A stretch of 64,000 nt of DNA from Protopterus annectens. Lineage: Eukaryota > Chordata > Ceratodontiformes > Protopteridae. Position 1 is the stretch's first letter. Each line of letters opens with the position of its first letter. Of the stretch, positions 52,573 to 63,990 are shown one piece after another. Both the position numbers and the translations under genes were made by a program. The notes beneath the pieces are model-generated. The model had not been told where the DNA came from. It was given only the letters and a program-made list of their open reading frames with translations, and ran no database searches. Location: assembly GCF_019279795.1 (NCBI RefSeq), contig NC_056739.1, positions 14,366,968-14,430,967 of the forward strand, given 5' to 3'.

Positions 52573-54084
52573 TTATGGTGTAGTTAGGATCCCTTGCAAA
52601 ACAGCAGTGGCAAAACCTGCTCGGGATCTAGAGTATAAAGATAAATTATAATGCTTGGCAAATGTATGCACGGAGCTCCAAGTAGCAGCCTCTAAAATGT
52701 CCTTGGTAGCCACTCCTCGTAAGAAGGCTGTGGTAGTGGCTGTAGCCCTTGTAGAGTGAGGCCTGATGCTCTCTGGAGTTTTCTTTCCATGGTAGGAGTA
52801 ACAAAATCTAATGCAATTTCCTATCCACTTGGAGATTGTCTGTTTTGAAATTGCTTTTCCTTCCCTTCCTGTTGCATATGCTACCAGTAGCTGGTCAGTT
52901 TTTCTATTGCCATTGGTCCTGTCTAGGTAGTAGCATAATTGTCTATGTACATCCAAGGTATGCAGCAGTCTTTCTCCCCTGTTCTGTGGGTTGGGGAAGA
53001 ATGTAGGTAGGTGGATAGCCTGATTTAAAGAAACTCTGGAGACCACCTTAGGCATAAAGGAAGGATTTATTCTCATGGACACTCTATCTTGATGGAAGAT
53101 CAGGAAGGGTTGTACTGCCATTAATGCCTGAAGTTCAGATACCCTTCTTGCTGAAGTGATTGCCAGCAGGAAAGCAGTCTTCCATGATAAGTATTGTAAT
53201 TCTGCTGTTGCTGCTGGTTCGAAAGGAGGAAGTGTCAATTTTTCTAGTACAAAGTTCAAGTCCCATGCTGGTAATGGTGGCTTCCTAGGAGGCTTTACAT
53301 TTTTAATTCCTCTCAGAAACTGTCTGAGCAGAGGATGTGAGAAGACAGGAGGATCCAAGTCGTATTCTGCTGAGATAGCTGATGCATGAATCTTGATGGA
53401 GGAATAGGACAGGCCTGTGTGGAAGAGCTCTGCCAAGTATTCCAGGATGTTGGCTATGTTTACCAGTGACACATCTTCTCCTTTTGCAGTACTCCAAATG
53501 AGATATCTTTTCCATTTTGCTGAATAATTTTTTCTTGTTGAGGGTCTGCGAGCCTCAAGGATAATGTCTTTAACCCTTTGGGACAAATTAGGGTTAATTG
53601 GTCTTATGCAATGTTCCAGGCAGTCAGCTGCAGAGTTTTCAGGTTTGGATGCAGATTGTTGTAGTTGTTCTGTGTTAACAGCAAGGGAACCAGGGGTAGT
53701 GGCCATATTTGTTCCCGAGACATGCTCCTCAGTAATGGGTACCAATGTTGCCTTAGCCAGTCTGGAGCTATCAGAATGATCCTTGGACGGTCCTCTTTGA
53801 TCTTCAATAGCACCTTGTGCATCAAAGGAAGTGGTGGGAATGCATATGCTGTCATGTTTTTCCAACTGAAGGATAGGGAGTCCACCTTCCAAGCAAGTGG
53901 GTGGTACGTCCTTGTGCAGAATTTCTTTAGCTGGTGATTGTGTGGGGATGCAAATAAGTCTATTTCTGGAAGCCCCCATTTTCTTGTAATGGTTTTGAAG
54001 ATGTCCGGATGCAGCATCCATTCGTGGGCATCCGTGGTAGTCCTGCTCAATATGTCTGCTAGAATGTTTTCTTTTCCGGTACAA
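52573..54084 (-). CDS. J: tyrosine recombinase, intact
   Basis: An open frame of 503 codons holds the YR from about LEARRPSTRKNYSAKW. The first catalytic Arg is in TSARRVSELQAL, His-x-x-Arg in HSTRATA at about residues 443-446, and Tyr in AKHYNLSLY near residue 479. All catalytic residues are present. The first 120 or so codons overlap MT in another frame, and the true start is unknown. It ends 320 bases from the ICR junction region. It would be a candidate source of active recombinase. Confidence 0.88.
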   Translation of the reverse strand: MYRKRKHSSRHIEQDYHGCPRMDAASGHLQNHYKKMGASRNRLICIPTQSPAKEILHKDVPPTCLEGGLPILQLEKHDSICIPTTSFDAQGAIEDQRGPSKDHSDSSRLAKATLVPITEEHVSGTNMATTPGSLAVNTEQLQQSASKPENSAADCLEHCIRPINPNLSQRVKDIILEARRPSTRKNYSAKWKRYLIWSTAKGEDVSLVNIANILEYLAELFHTGLSYSSIKIHASAISAEYDLDPPVFSHPLLRQFLRGIKNVKPPRKPPLPAWDLNFVLEKLTLPPFEPAATAELQYLSWKTAFLLAITSARRVSELQALMAVQPFLIFHQDRVSMRINPSFMPKVVSRVSLNQAIHLPTFFPNPQNRGERLLHTLDVHRQLCYYLDRTNGNRKTDQLLVAYATGREGKAISKQTISKWIGNCIRFCYSYHGKKTPESIRPHSTRATATTTAFLRGVATKDILEAATWSSVHTFAKHYNLSLYSRSRAGFATAVLQGILTTP

Positions 54085-55504
54085 AAATTGCTTTTAACTG
54101 AATGTTGTAGCTCAGGGCCACATTCCAGAGGTCCAGTGCCATCTGGCAAAGAGGATACGAATGTGTGCCTCCCTGTTTGTTGATGTACCACATAACTGTG
54201 GTGTTGTCTGTCCTTATCATCAATAGACCTTGTTGGAGAAAAGGTTTGAATGCCTGAATTGCCAGTTTTACTGCCAGCATTTCCTTTAGATTTATGTGTA
54301 GGTGCAGCTGGTCTTGAGTCCATAAGCCTTGTATGCACTTGTCCAACATGTGTGCCCCCCAACCGAGGTCTGAGGCGTCCGTCGTGATGGTTTAGCTTGG
54401 TTGAGTACTGTGGAAGGGCAATCCTGTGTTTGATTGACAAGCCTGAGCCCACCATAGGAATTCTTGCTTCAGGCATGGAATAATTGGAATCTGGGTTTCT
54501 AAGCTGTGCTTGTGCTGAGACCATAAATTCCTTAGGTACCACTGTAGTTTTCTCATATGCAGTCTGGCATAAGGAACCAATATTATGCAGGATGCCATGA
54601 AGCCTAAGGCTTGCAGTACTTTTCTTGCTGTCAGATGGTTCTGCTTTGTTAATGCCAAGAAGTAGAGAGGTAGCTCCTGTTTTTCTACTGTTAGGAATGC
54701 CATTTGCTTTGATGTGTCCAACTCTGCACCCAAAAAGGTTATTCTCTGAGATGGTATCAGTCTTGACTTTTTTATATTGACTGTGTATCCCAGGGCTTGT
54801 AGCAGGTAAATGACCCTTTGTAAGTCTTCTGCTAGCTTGTTTTTGTTGTCCGCTTGTATCAGGCAGTCGTCCAGGTAAGGGTAGATTTGGATTCCCTGAA
54901 GCCTGCAATGAGCAATTACTGATGCCAGGCATTTCGTGAACACTCTGGGCGCAGTGGATAAGCCAAAGGGCAATGCTGAGAATTGATAATGCTCTGATCC
55001 TGCAAGAAATCTGAGGTATCTTCTGCAGTTTGGCCGTATGGGGACGTGCAGGTATGCCTCCTTGAGATCTAGAGTTACCAGCCAAGACTCCTTGCCCAGC
55101 ATGGGAAGAAGCTGCTGTAGAGTCAGCATTTTGAATTTTGGAACAATGAGGAATGTGTTTAAAGCGGACAGGTCGAGAATAGGTCTCCATTTGCTCTCTT
55201 TTCTTGGTACCAGGAAAGGTCTGGAGTAAAATCCTTTTCCTTGCTCCATAGATGGTACCTTTTCCACAGCACTCATCTGTAATAATTGAGATATTTGTTT
55301 TAGAGCTTCTGCCTTTTGATTTGGAGGTAGGTTTGGCATTCCTCTCTTCCCTGGTAGAGTATGGAAGTGAAACCTGTAGCCTTGGTCTATTGTCTGTAAA
55401 ATCCACTTGTCTCTTGTGATGTAATGCCAGTTTATTGAAAATAAGGCTAGCTTCCCGCCTAAAGGTGCTTCTAGTTGCTCCCTCGTAGGCGGTGCCAGAG
55501 CCAA
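53604..55504 (-). pseudogene. J: RT, RNase H and methyltransferase, one stop and one frameshift
   Basis: RT is open from 55504 to 54392: FYSRPFLVPRKESKWRPILD, VTLDLKEAYLHVPI, intact YLDDCLI and LGFMASCIILVPYARLHM. A TAA (CAA in O) at 54392 stops it just before RNase H (TITTDAS). RH is then open (54349-54059, TDNTTVMWYINKQGGTHSY) until a one-base loss near 54070. MT continues in the other frame to 53604: RKWGLPEIDLFASPHNHQL, YAFPPLPLMHKVL and WLRQHWYPLL. Two point lesions separate it from an open polyprotein. Confidence 0.88.
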
Positions 55505-55505
55505 G

Positions 55506-57332
55506 TCACTCTGATTGTCCTGTAGTTGTGGTGGTGGCTGTGTCCGTGGCTGTACTTCGCTGGTTGTTACTCTGCCACTGGCGTCCCCTGTAGGAACCCC
55601 TGGATTGGTTTCTGCCTCTTGAACACCTATTCCTGCCCCTCTGAGCTCTGGTTGAGTCTGGAAAGGACCAATTCTTGGAGGGCCAATTCCTGCTAAACCT
55701 TGGCGGTTGGACCTGTAAGAAATCTTTTACTGTCTGGACAGATTTTGCCTTCTCTTCCATCTTCTTCAGCACCTGTTGTGCAGGAGAGCCAAACAAATTG
55801 ATCTTATCCATAGGAGCATCTAATAGTTTGGACTTGACATGGTCTGGTAAGGCCTGCTCTTTTAACCATGCATGCCTTCTGATAACTGTGCCAGTCATAG
55901 CTGATCTAAAGGAAGCCTCCAGTGCATCATAGCCGCATTTTAAGGAATGGTTACTGACTTGCTGAATGTTATGTACCATTTCCTGAACAGATTTTTTGTC
56001 TAAGGATTCATCAGAGGACAGTTTTTTGGTTAACTGGTCTAGCATAAATTCTTGATACTGGATCATGTGAAATTGACAGTTCAAGGCCCTAGCTGAAAGA
56101 GTAGCAGAAGTGTAAACTTTTTTACCCCATCTCTCTAAGGATCTGGATTCCCTTTCTGAGGGGAGGGGGTTCTTAGCAGAAGTAGCTGCTACAGCCTTGG
56201 GTCCTTGGGAGATAGTCTCGGGATCTGCAAAAGGAGCCTTATACAAATAGTAATGCGTGTCCGGGACCCTGTAGTATCTATCAGGCTTAGCAGGGGCCGG
56301 AGGTAGAGAATCAGGAGCAGTACAAGCATCATTAAATGCATCATCTACAACAGAAAGAACTGGAGGAATGGCTAAAGGCCTATGTTGTGGTAAATGCAGA
56401 AAGGTTCTAAGCCTTTTTCTGGAGTCTGAAAAATCCTGGCCCTGCCACTGAAATTGTTCCCTCATAGCATGCAAGGTTTCCCCAAAGGAAAATTCCTCAG
56501 GCGGAGAGGCAGAAGGGATGGACTCTTCAGCATCAGAGTCTTCATAAGGGGAGAAAGGAGCCTCTGGAGGGTCGGAATCATCTGAATCATCAGAGGAATC
56601 ATCTGTAGAAAGTGGCTGAGGGGGCTCTGCTCTAGGCCTCTTCTCTGGAGGTGGCTGAGAGGCCCTGTCTGGTTGAGGATGGGATCCCCGGATTAAAGAA
56701 ATGAGATCCTCTGCTAAACTAAGCATTTGTGAACTAGAGCTGGGCCTGTGAGAAGGGGTCTTAGCAGGCACAGTCTTAGTAGCTTTAGCTGCTTTAGCCC
56801 TGGCAAAGGCCTTAATGGACATGGCTGCAGGAGACCTAGCAGCTCCACGTGCAGGGGTTGAAATATCCAAGGGAATAGTGTCATCTAATTCCTGAGAAAC
56901 TGCAACAGCAGGTGGGTTTTCTGAAGCCGATTCCACCAGATTGGAAGAGGCCTCGGTAGAAGGTAAGTTTTCAGCTGAAGGAAGAACCGCTTGCCCGTTT
57001 CGGCTGAAACCGAGACACTCGCGGTTGACAACCGCGGTTTCGGCCGAAGCCGCGGACTGCGAGTGTCGGTCCTTTTCCTTGCGCTTTTTAGGCATTTGCG
57101 TAGTCGGAGGATCCGACGGGATAATATAAGCAAAATCGGAGCCGAAAAACTCCTCAGCAAATTCAGACCAACGTCTAAGCGTCCGCCGGTTAAAATAAGC
57201 ACAGGCTGGACAAGCTGCTACGTCGTGGTCTGGGCCTAAACAGGGTAACCAGTAAGAGTGGAAATCTTTATGAGGTATTTGTTTCCCACAAGTTAAACAA
57301 TTATTCACTTTTTCTGACATCGGCTGAGGCAA
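55506..57332 (-). CDS. J: gag, intact
   Basis: This is a 608-codon frame; the second Met (MSEKVNNCLTCGKQIPHKDF, at 57320) matches the starts of C and O, so it is the likelier start. The N-terminal C-x2-C, CLGPDH and C-x2-C motif is followed by Ser/Glu-rich sequence, the acidic YEDSDAEESIPSASPPEEF, RYYRVPDTHYYL, RWGKKVYTSATLS and IRRHAWLKEQALPDHVKSK. A basic tail (RNRCSRGRNQSRGSYRGR) probably binds RNA. It is the only full-length gag without a break in the window. DIRS gag is thought to form the particle in which reverse transcription occurs. Confidence 0.9.
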   Translation of the reverse strand: MPQPMSEKVNNCLTCGKQIPHKDFHSYWLPCLGPDHDVAACPACAYFNRRTLRRWSEFAEEFFGSDFAYIIPSDPPTTQMPKKRKEKDRHSQSAASAETAVVNRECLGFSRNGQAVLPSAENLPSTEASSNLVESASENPPAVAVSQELDDTIPLDISTPARGAARSPAAMSIKAFARAKAAKATKTVPAKTPSHRPSSSSQMLSLAEDLISLIRGSHPQPDRASQPPPEKRPRAEPPQPLSTDDSSDDSDDSDPPEAPFSPYEDSDAEESIPSASPPEEFSFGETLHAMREQFQWQGQDFSDSRKRLRTFLHLPQHRPLAIPPVLSVVDDAFNDACTAPDSLPPAPAKPDRYYRVPDTHYYLYKAPFADPETISQGPKAVAATSAKNPLPSERESRSLERWGKKVYTSATLSARALNCQFHMIQYQEFMLDQLTKKLSSDESLDKKSVQEMVHNIQQVSNHSLKCGYDALEASFRSAMTGTVIRRHAWLKEQALPDHVKSKLLDAPMDKINLFGSPAQQVLKKMEEKAKSVQTVKDFLQVQPPRFSRNWPSKNWSFPDSTRAQRGRNRCSRGRNQSRGSYRGRQWQSNNQRSTATDTATTTTTGQSE

Positions 57333-57429
57333 GAAAGAGTCCCCAACGGGGTACTTAGCTTTTTAGAAGTCTTCGTAGTAGTATTCGGTAGTAGTAATCT
57401 CTGGTTCTGACCGACTGGCACTTGCGAAC

Positions 57430-57640
57430 AGCTTCTGCTTCGGGCGCCACGCGGCAAGAAAGACTGAGGAAAATGGCGTCGGCTGATGCCTTTATACCCG
57501 AATAACTGCAGCTATGACGTCGGGTGAAGTGCGACACCAGCCGAGGCCAGACCCAGACTTTGGAATCCGGCCGACCGAAGGGCTGCCTGACGACAGGACA
57601 ACCCAATTGTAAGGACTGCAGATGCATCCTTGAAGGACAT
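57430..57640. repeat. J: right inverted terminal repeat with TATA box
   Basis: This is the inverse of 52032-52250, ending TGAAGGACAT at 57640. On the minus strand TATAAAGG at 57489-57496 lies about 170 bases before the gag start. Confidence 0.9.
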
Positions 57641-58287
57641 CAAATGAGTCTGATTTTTGGTGGAAGAGGAATCTCTGAAAATGAAGGAAAACCCTCTGTA
57701 ATTTGTGACCCTCAAATTATTCCTAGTACCCAAAGAATACGTTGTTTTCTTCCCAGTGTGCAAGAAAAGAGAGAAAGAGAGAGATTTTCCTGCTAGTTTG
57801 AAGGCTGGCCAGGGTTGGGAGAGGAGGATGGGGAAGAGGTGCATAGGTTGTCGTGCATACTTTTTGTGTTGGGAGAATCCCTGGGGTCCATCCTCTTTCT
57901 TTTTCAAGTCCCCTTGCTTCTTAATTATTAAATGTTCTTTTCTGACCTTTTGTTGACTTAGCATGAAAGATTTTCTGAAGAAAGGTCCATTGGTTGAAGG
58001 ACTGTCCCGGTGATATTTAGGGAATGGTGAAAGAAAAAAGCTATTTCACCCCCAGCATGAACTTACCTCTTTCCTCTAACATTTTAAGGACCTCTACAGA
58101 GGAACTGACAAAGATAAATTCTTTTTCTTTGACAGCATTCAATATCTGACATTTGACGTCCTCCAAAAAACTCTGGGGCCTGACCCATATGTGCCTTCTC
58201 ATTACAGAGTATGTGGAAGCAGCCTTTGACACAGTGTCAACCACATTATAGGAGCATTTTACTGAATACTTTGTGACTTGTAAAAGC
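57641..58287 (-). pseudogene. DIRS fragment L (beta family): RT start and gag piece right of J
   Basis: Gag (58244-58041) shows YSVMRRHIWVRPQSFLEDVK, then EFIFVSSSVEVLKMLEERGK, matching IRRHAWLKEQ and LKKMEEKAKS of J. Below 57965 a decayed basic tail and RT start are likely but cannot be read in one frame. It is cut by K at 58288. Confidence 0.65.
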
Positions 58288-58614
58288 AGAAGTTATGTAC
58301 TCACCATAACGTTCCATCTGTGTTGTCCATTTTCATTCTTCCTCAACCAATGGGTTTGGATCTGACCCTCGGATCCGACTCGGCCACTTTCTAAAGATTC
58401 TAGGATCTGACTCTCAAGCTCCTCCCTTACCCATAATGTGCCTGACCACTACAACATCTCAGATCAAGTTTGCGACTATTATATACATTATATACATAAT
58501 ATAAATAATAATCCTATGTCAGGAAAGTGATAGCTGAAAGATTAGAAGTGGAAACAGGAACCCTGGTCCCTAACAACACTTCTGTTACGTCTCTCCCAAA
58601 GAGAAGGACAGGGG

Positions 58615-58720
58615 GGAAGCTGATGAAGAATGACAATGGACAACACAGATGGAACATTATGGTGAGTAATAACTTCTTTATCTGATGTTATCATTTTCAG
58701 TCATTCCTCAACCAATGAGA
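58615..58720. repeat. K: internal complementary region
   Basis: The complement of the left end (GACAACACAGATGGAAC to AACTTCT near 58677) is followed by the predicted right end complement (ATCTGATGTTATCATTTTC). The right end of fragment N (ACAACAACAGAT at 13966) agrees with this. Confidence 0.85.
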
Positions 58721-59964
58721 CAGAGTCCTCAGCTACAGGAACCTTGAGTGGCCCTAATGGAAAGATGTTATGGAGCACCGCAGAACCAAAGGCAGCTCTA
58801 TTCCTGGAAATGATATATAATTTGTAATGTGTAATAAAAGTATGAGTATTTGACCAAGAGGCAGCTGCACAAATATCATCAATAGAGACTCTAGACCAAA
58901 AAGCTGCTGAAGAAGACTTTGACCTGGTTGAACATGCCTTCAATTCTCTAAGTAATGTAATACCTTTCAAAGAGTAGATATAGAAAATGCAATCTGTTAT
59001 TCATTTGGCCAAGGGAATTTTATAGACTGGTCTTCTCATTCTTAATTTAGAAAAGGAAACAAATAGTTGATCAGATTTTCTAAATGCTTTTGTTCTGTCC
59101 AGGTAAAAATGCAATTGTCTGTGTACCTCGAGAAAATGAAGGGTATTTTATCCTTTATTTTCAAATTTAGGGGAAATAAAACTGGCAAATTGATGACCTG
59201 ATTGATATTAAGGTAACTTTAGGTAAAAAAAGGATTTGTGTGTAAGGTAATTCTATCTTTGTGAAAAATCAAATACTGTAGTTTGAGATAGTGTTTGTAG
59301 TTCCAATACTCTTATTTGCAGAGGTTATAGCTACTAAAAAAACAGTTTTCCAAGAAAGAAATTTAAGCTCCACCATGGTGGATGGCTCAAAAGGGGAATG
59401 TACTAAGGTTTGTAAAACCATGGTGAGATTCCAAGGTGGAGTGGGGTCCTTTATTGGAGATCTAAGTAAGAAGGTACCCTTAAGAAATGTTTTACACAAT
59501 TTAAATGATTCTAAAAAGGAAGCATTATCTCCTATATGATATTTGGAGATGGCTGCCAATTGAACATTATTAGAAGATTGCCCATGCTGGAAAACTGAGG
59601 CAAGGAAGTTCAGCACTGCTGGGATTGGAGCAGTAAAGGGATCTAATTGTTTCTGATGAGCCCAAACAGTGAATCTTTCCAATTTACTCTTGTAGATTTT
59701 TCTAGTAGAAGCTTTATTGGAAGATATCAGATTTTTTTGAACTGCAGAGGAAAGCCTGCAATGTCTAGCCATCACCGAAATTGGAGAAACCATGCAGTCA
59801 GTTAGAGGGTTAGAAGATCTGAGTGAATCTGTCCTGATGGATGATATAGGAGGTCTGGACTGGGATCCAGCGTCCACGGAGGATGTACTAGGTGAGACCA
59901 AAGGAAGTGAAACCACACCTGTTGAGGCCAAAAGGAAAAAAATGAGGATCACTCTGCTCTTCAA
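58701..59964 (-). pseudogene. K: tyrosine recombinase, decayed
   Basis: The 5' part (59964-59269) has SSNKASTRKIYKSKLERF, LFEPSTM-like coding and TSANKSI, where the catalytic ARR is lost. The 3' part (58970-58701) has KACSTRSK, where the catalytic His of HSTR is Cys, then DDICAAASWSNTHTFITHYK with the Tyr. Between them lies a frame-broken stretch. Confidence 0.8.
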
Positions 59965-61839
59965 CCATTGTGCTTTCTGAAGAAATGTGGGGATGAGGGG
60001 TAGGGGAGGATAAGCGTAGAGGAGACCAGAGGGCGAAGCATAAATTACAGCATCTCTCGGTGACTGCCCTGAGGAGGGATCAGGGGAAAGAACCTGCTGT
60101 ATTCGTTGTTAGAGGGGGGTTGCAAATTGGTTGCAGCAATTTTGACCCCACTTGTGGAAAATCATGTTTACAGATGATTATTTAAGACACTACTTGTGAG
60201 GCATAAGGATGGTCCTGCTAAATCTGTTTGCTAGAATGTTGGACTTTCCCAGTATGTGTATTGCTACTAAGAAGCAGTTGGAAGAGATCACCCATTGCCA
60301 CACCCTCATTACTTCTTGACAAATGTGGTAAGATCTGCTTCACTCCTGTTTGCTGATATACCAGACTACTGACATGCTGTCCATTTGTACTGCAACTGTC
60401 CCTACAGGAAGAAAGCTCTGAAATGCCTGCAATGCTAGAAGCACTGTTCTCAACTCTAGGATGTTGATATGCAGATTGGCCTCGTGTACTGGCCATGTGT
60501 CTTGGACCATCTGTCCCAAGAAATGCCCTCCCACCTCAACTGGCAGGCATCTGTGGTCAACACAGCACTGGGGGGAGGAAGCATAAACAGATGCCTTGGC
60601 TCGATTTCTTTGGAGTGGACCCACCAAAGAAGAGAATTTCTGCACACTAGAAACAATTTTTGTGGGATGGCTCAGGGAATAGCGATGAAAGGACCACTGC
60701 ACTGCTAGAGTCCATTGGAGGTTTCTCATGTGTAAGCTAACTGCGGTAATCAAAGTTATAGTAGCAGCCACTGAACCTAATGCTATGAGGATCAAACTTG
60801 CTGGGGGCAATGAAATGGCAAGGATCTACCAGATGTGTGTTCTCAATATAAGAATTCTGTTCTGAGGCAGGAAAGCTAGACAACTGACTGTATCCAAATG
60901 GGGCTCTATGAAATCTATCACTTGAGCTGGTTGTAGATTAGATTTTTTGCATGTTGATTGTGATTCCCAGTGCAGTTGCTAGGTGGAACAGGTAGTCTCT
61001 GGCATGTATTAGTGGAAACCTGGTTGGTAAGGTCATGAGCCAGTCATCTAAACAGGGAAACACTCTGAATCCAAGCAGTCTCAGGTGAGCTGCTATCACT
61101 GTCATACATTTGGTGAACACCCTGAGATCTGTGGTGAGACCAAAGGGCAGGACTTTCAACTGGTAATGACTGGCTTTCAGCCAGAAGCAGAGTTACCTTC
61201 ATGAGCATATGCTCACTTTGATGTGATAGTACGCATCTTGAAAATTGATTGAGCACATCCAGTCTTCCTTCTGAAGAGGTAGAATGGACTGGACTGTGAC
61301 CATGCAGAATTTGGAGTTCTTTACAGATTGGTTCAGGTATGTTAGGTCCTGAATTAGACTCAGGTCCCCTGTCTTTTTTGGCACTAAAAAGAACCTTGAA
61401 TAAATTCTGGATCCTGTTTGGTCTGGTGGGACCTCCTGGATAACTCTCTTGTCTAGCAACTTTGCAATTTCTTGACCTGCTAGCTTCCTCTGCGTGGAAC
61501 AGCTGGGAGAATTTTCTTTGGTTTTACTGGAATTTGTAAAAAGGGAAAGAAATATCCTCTGGATATGATCCTTTGAACCCAAAAGTCATTTGCGATGGCT
61601 AGCCAGGCATCTTGGTGCAAGTATAAGTGCCCCCTGACTGCCTCTTGAGAGGGACAGTTGGGCAACATTTCAGGAGTGCTGGAAGGACCTGCCCAAGAAA
61701 GAATCTCAAAATCTTTGATTCTGCTGAGCCTTTCTGCTGCATGGGTAGTATCTACCATTATAATTGTTTCCCCTTCTGCCTTGGTGGGAAAATTCTCAGT
61801 ATGACTCCTAAAAAGGCACTTGTGACTTCTTGACCACAT
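59960..61839 (-). pseudogene. K: methyltransferase, RNase H and RT, decayed
   Basis: RT (61582-60938) shows YSRFFLVPKKTGDLSLIQDL, NFQDAYYHIKV and LPFGLTTDLRVFTKCM. The catalytic box has Cys for Tyr (CLDDWLM). RH (60810-60220) has EVGGHFLGQMVQDTWPVHEA, LELRTVLLALQAFQSF and SMSVVWYISKQE. MT (near 60170-59970) is weak. Several frame breaks are present. Confidence 0.78.
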
Positions 61840-63990
61840 TTTCTACCACCATGCTGTTTCCTAGAAGAGGGTCTCTGTGGGGTAGAAAAGTGAATTCCAA
61901 CAAAAGACAAGGTCTTTTCATCCTGTTCACTCTGGGAGAAAGTCTCTTTCACTACTGGGCCAAACAATGAAGATCCAGCAAAAGAAGCATTGATGAATGA
62001 TGCCTTGAAAGGTTCAGAGAAGTCACATAACTGCATCTAGGCATGTCTCCTTACTCCTATGCTTGACCTCACTACCCTTGAGGTACCCTCTGCCACGTGC
62101 GAGATTAACCTCATGGATGCTTTTGAGATGGACTGTAGGGTGGCCATTCTCAAGAAAAGGGTTTTCTGTTCCTCTGCAGATATGGGCCCTGGGGCAGAAT
62201 TAGAGAGTTCCTTTAGTAAGTCCCTCTGTAATATGGTGAAGTGTGCCAGGTAATTCAGCAATCGCAATGTGAAAGTCACTGATGCATAGACTTTCATTCC
62301 AAATCTGTCCAAAGCCCTAGACTCCCTATTAGGGGGATGGACAGTGGAGCTCTGTTCCACTAGTTCCTTCTTCATGGCTGTCACAACAACAATGGCATCT
62401 ATGGGAATTCCTTCAGTCCAGTGCAGTCTATCTGTCAGGGCACTAAATATTTAATCTGGTCATTTTGGAATAGGTTCCATGGAGTCCAGGTCCTTCCATG
62501 TCCTGTGGTTGACAAGATCTATAAACTCACCTGCAGAGGCAGGGGGGATAACTCAAGATGTAGATGGGCAGGACCCAAAGGCTTCCAAAAACACTGATTC
62601 CTCCTGGGAAGAGTTTTAGGCAGATCAACCACCTTTCTGACGAAGGATCTCTAAGATGTCTCCAAATGAGACATCTCCTGGTGGAGATCCCACTCATCAA
62701 AGTCAATGCCTTTTGTGAGGGATTCCTGAGGGGAATCCAGGTGCCTCCTCTTGCATGTTCTCTTATGAGGAACCTCCTCAGTGTGATGTTCCAGGGAGGT
62801 ATCGAAAGAGATGGGTATCTTCATAGTTGGAACTGTTTGGGAACTCTTCTGGGCTGGCTGTCCCTTAGGTGGAAGATGTGAAGGCTCAGACACAGGATCA
62901 AGAGAAGGAGCAAGATACAGATCCAGGGAAACTAACTGATGCTATTCTCAGCTGGGAGAAAACCCTCTCTGCCACCTTGAAGGCAGAGGTACCCAGAGAG
63001 GCCAAGGACAATACCTCTGGAGTTGAAACTCTTGGAGCAGATAACCCCTGGATTTCACTGATCCCTTGCTCTGAGGGGGAAGTTGGAGCTGAGCTATCAA
63101 ACGCTGAGGCGCTGTGGGGGGTGCAATGGCTCTGAAAACCTCGGAGTCGAAGTCAACCCCTCGAACCAGACACTGATGCTTTGGCTCAGATAGCCATCAT
63201 GCTCCAACAACGTCTGAGCCGAACGAGTCATGGAAGTAGTCAGAGTTGAAGTAGGAAGAACTATCAGATCCGACGTGTCAATTTATGGGGCCTTAGGATC
63301 CATGGACCCTGAAACAGGTGGTCAGATCAGAGAAGGAGTAACAATGGGAAGAAAGGCAGGTTGGTGGCTCACGAATCCAGTGGGGGACGGAGCTGGTAAA
63401 ACCCATATCAGGATCTATGTTCTGAGGAATTTCCTCATCATCCTATCCACCTCTGGTTCAGACAGACTACACGAAGACCTAATGGAAGAGATGTGCAAGG
63501 TGACCTAAAGGACTTTCTGGGAGATTCCTGGAGAAAGGGTGACCTTAATTTCGGGGACACTGATTCCGGGGAGAATCTGGGAACACAGATCGGAGGAGTC
63601 ATAGATGTAGACTGTTTCAGATCTGAAGCCTTTGGGTCTGACAGTTTTGGAACATTTTTGGGAGGTTCTGAAAATGAAGTCTGTGGAGGAGTCCAAGCAT
63701 GAAAGTGCTTATGGTGCTCCTTGGGCTTCTTGGATTTTTTCGTTGGGGTTTGAGCCCTTGAAGAAGTACCTGTGGAGGAAGCTGAAGCAGGGAGGAGGCC
63801 TTTACAATAAGTTTATTCCTCCGATCGCTAACAGCCCTTTGACTGATGGCTGCACAAATAGCACAATGGGATTCCAGATGTATTGGGCCTAAACAATAAA
63901 TGCACTAATTGTGGGCATCAGAATTGGGGATCTTATGCCAACAGGAAGTGCATTTTTGAATACAGTGGTTTTATCAGCCATACAGAAACA
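61600..63990 (-). pseudogene. K: gag, decayed
   Basis: The N-terminal motif near 63950-63860 reads as CTSCWHKIPNSDAHN, then CIYCLGPIH, in one frame with a stop. A degraded Ser-rich part follows. The central region (62384-61760) has PPNRESRALDRFGMKVYAS, LRLLNYLAHFTILQRDLLKE and IGVRRHA, then FSEPFKASFINASFAGSSLF. The TGA after the QHS-type end is conserved near 61675. Confidence 0.75.

Larger units (their letters stand above)
52032..57640 (-). mobile_element. DIRS element J (beta family), full length, inside L
   Basis: This 5.6 kb copy has ITRs (52032-52250 and about 57430-57640), an ICR (52433-52531), an intact YR and an intact gag. RT-RH-MT has one stop and one frameshift. Both ITRs are nearly identical over 150 bases or more. 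Removing J joins an RT piece and an RT/gag piece of L. It is probably the youngest DIRS copy here, together with O. Confidence 0.93.
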
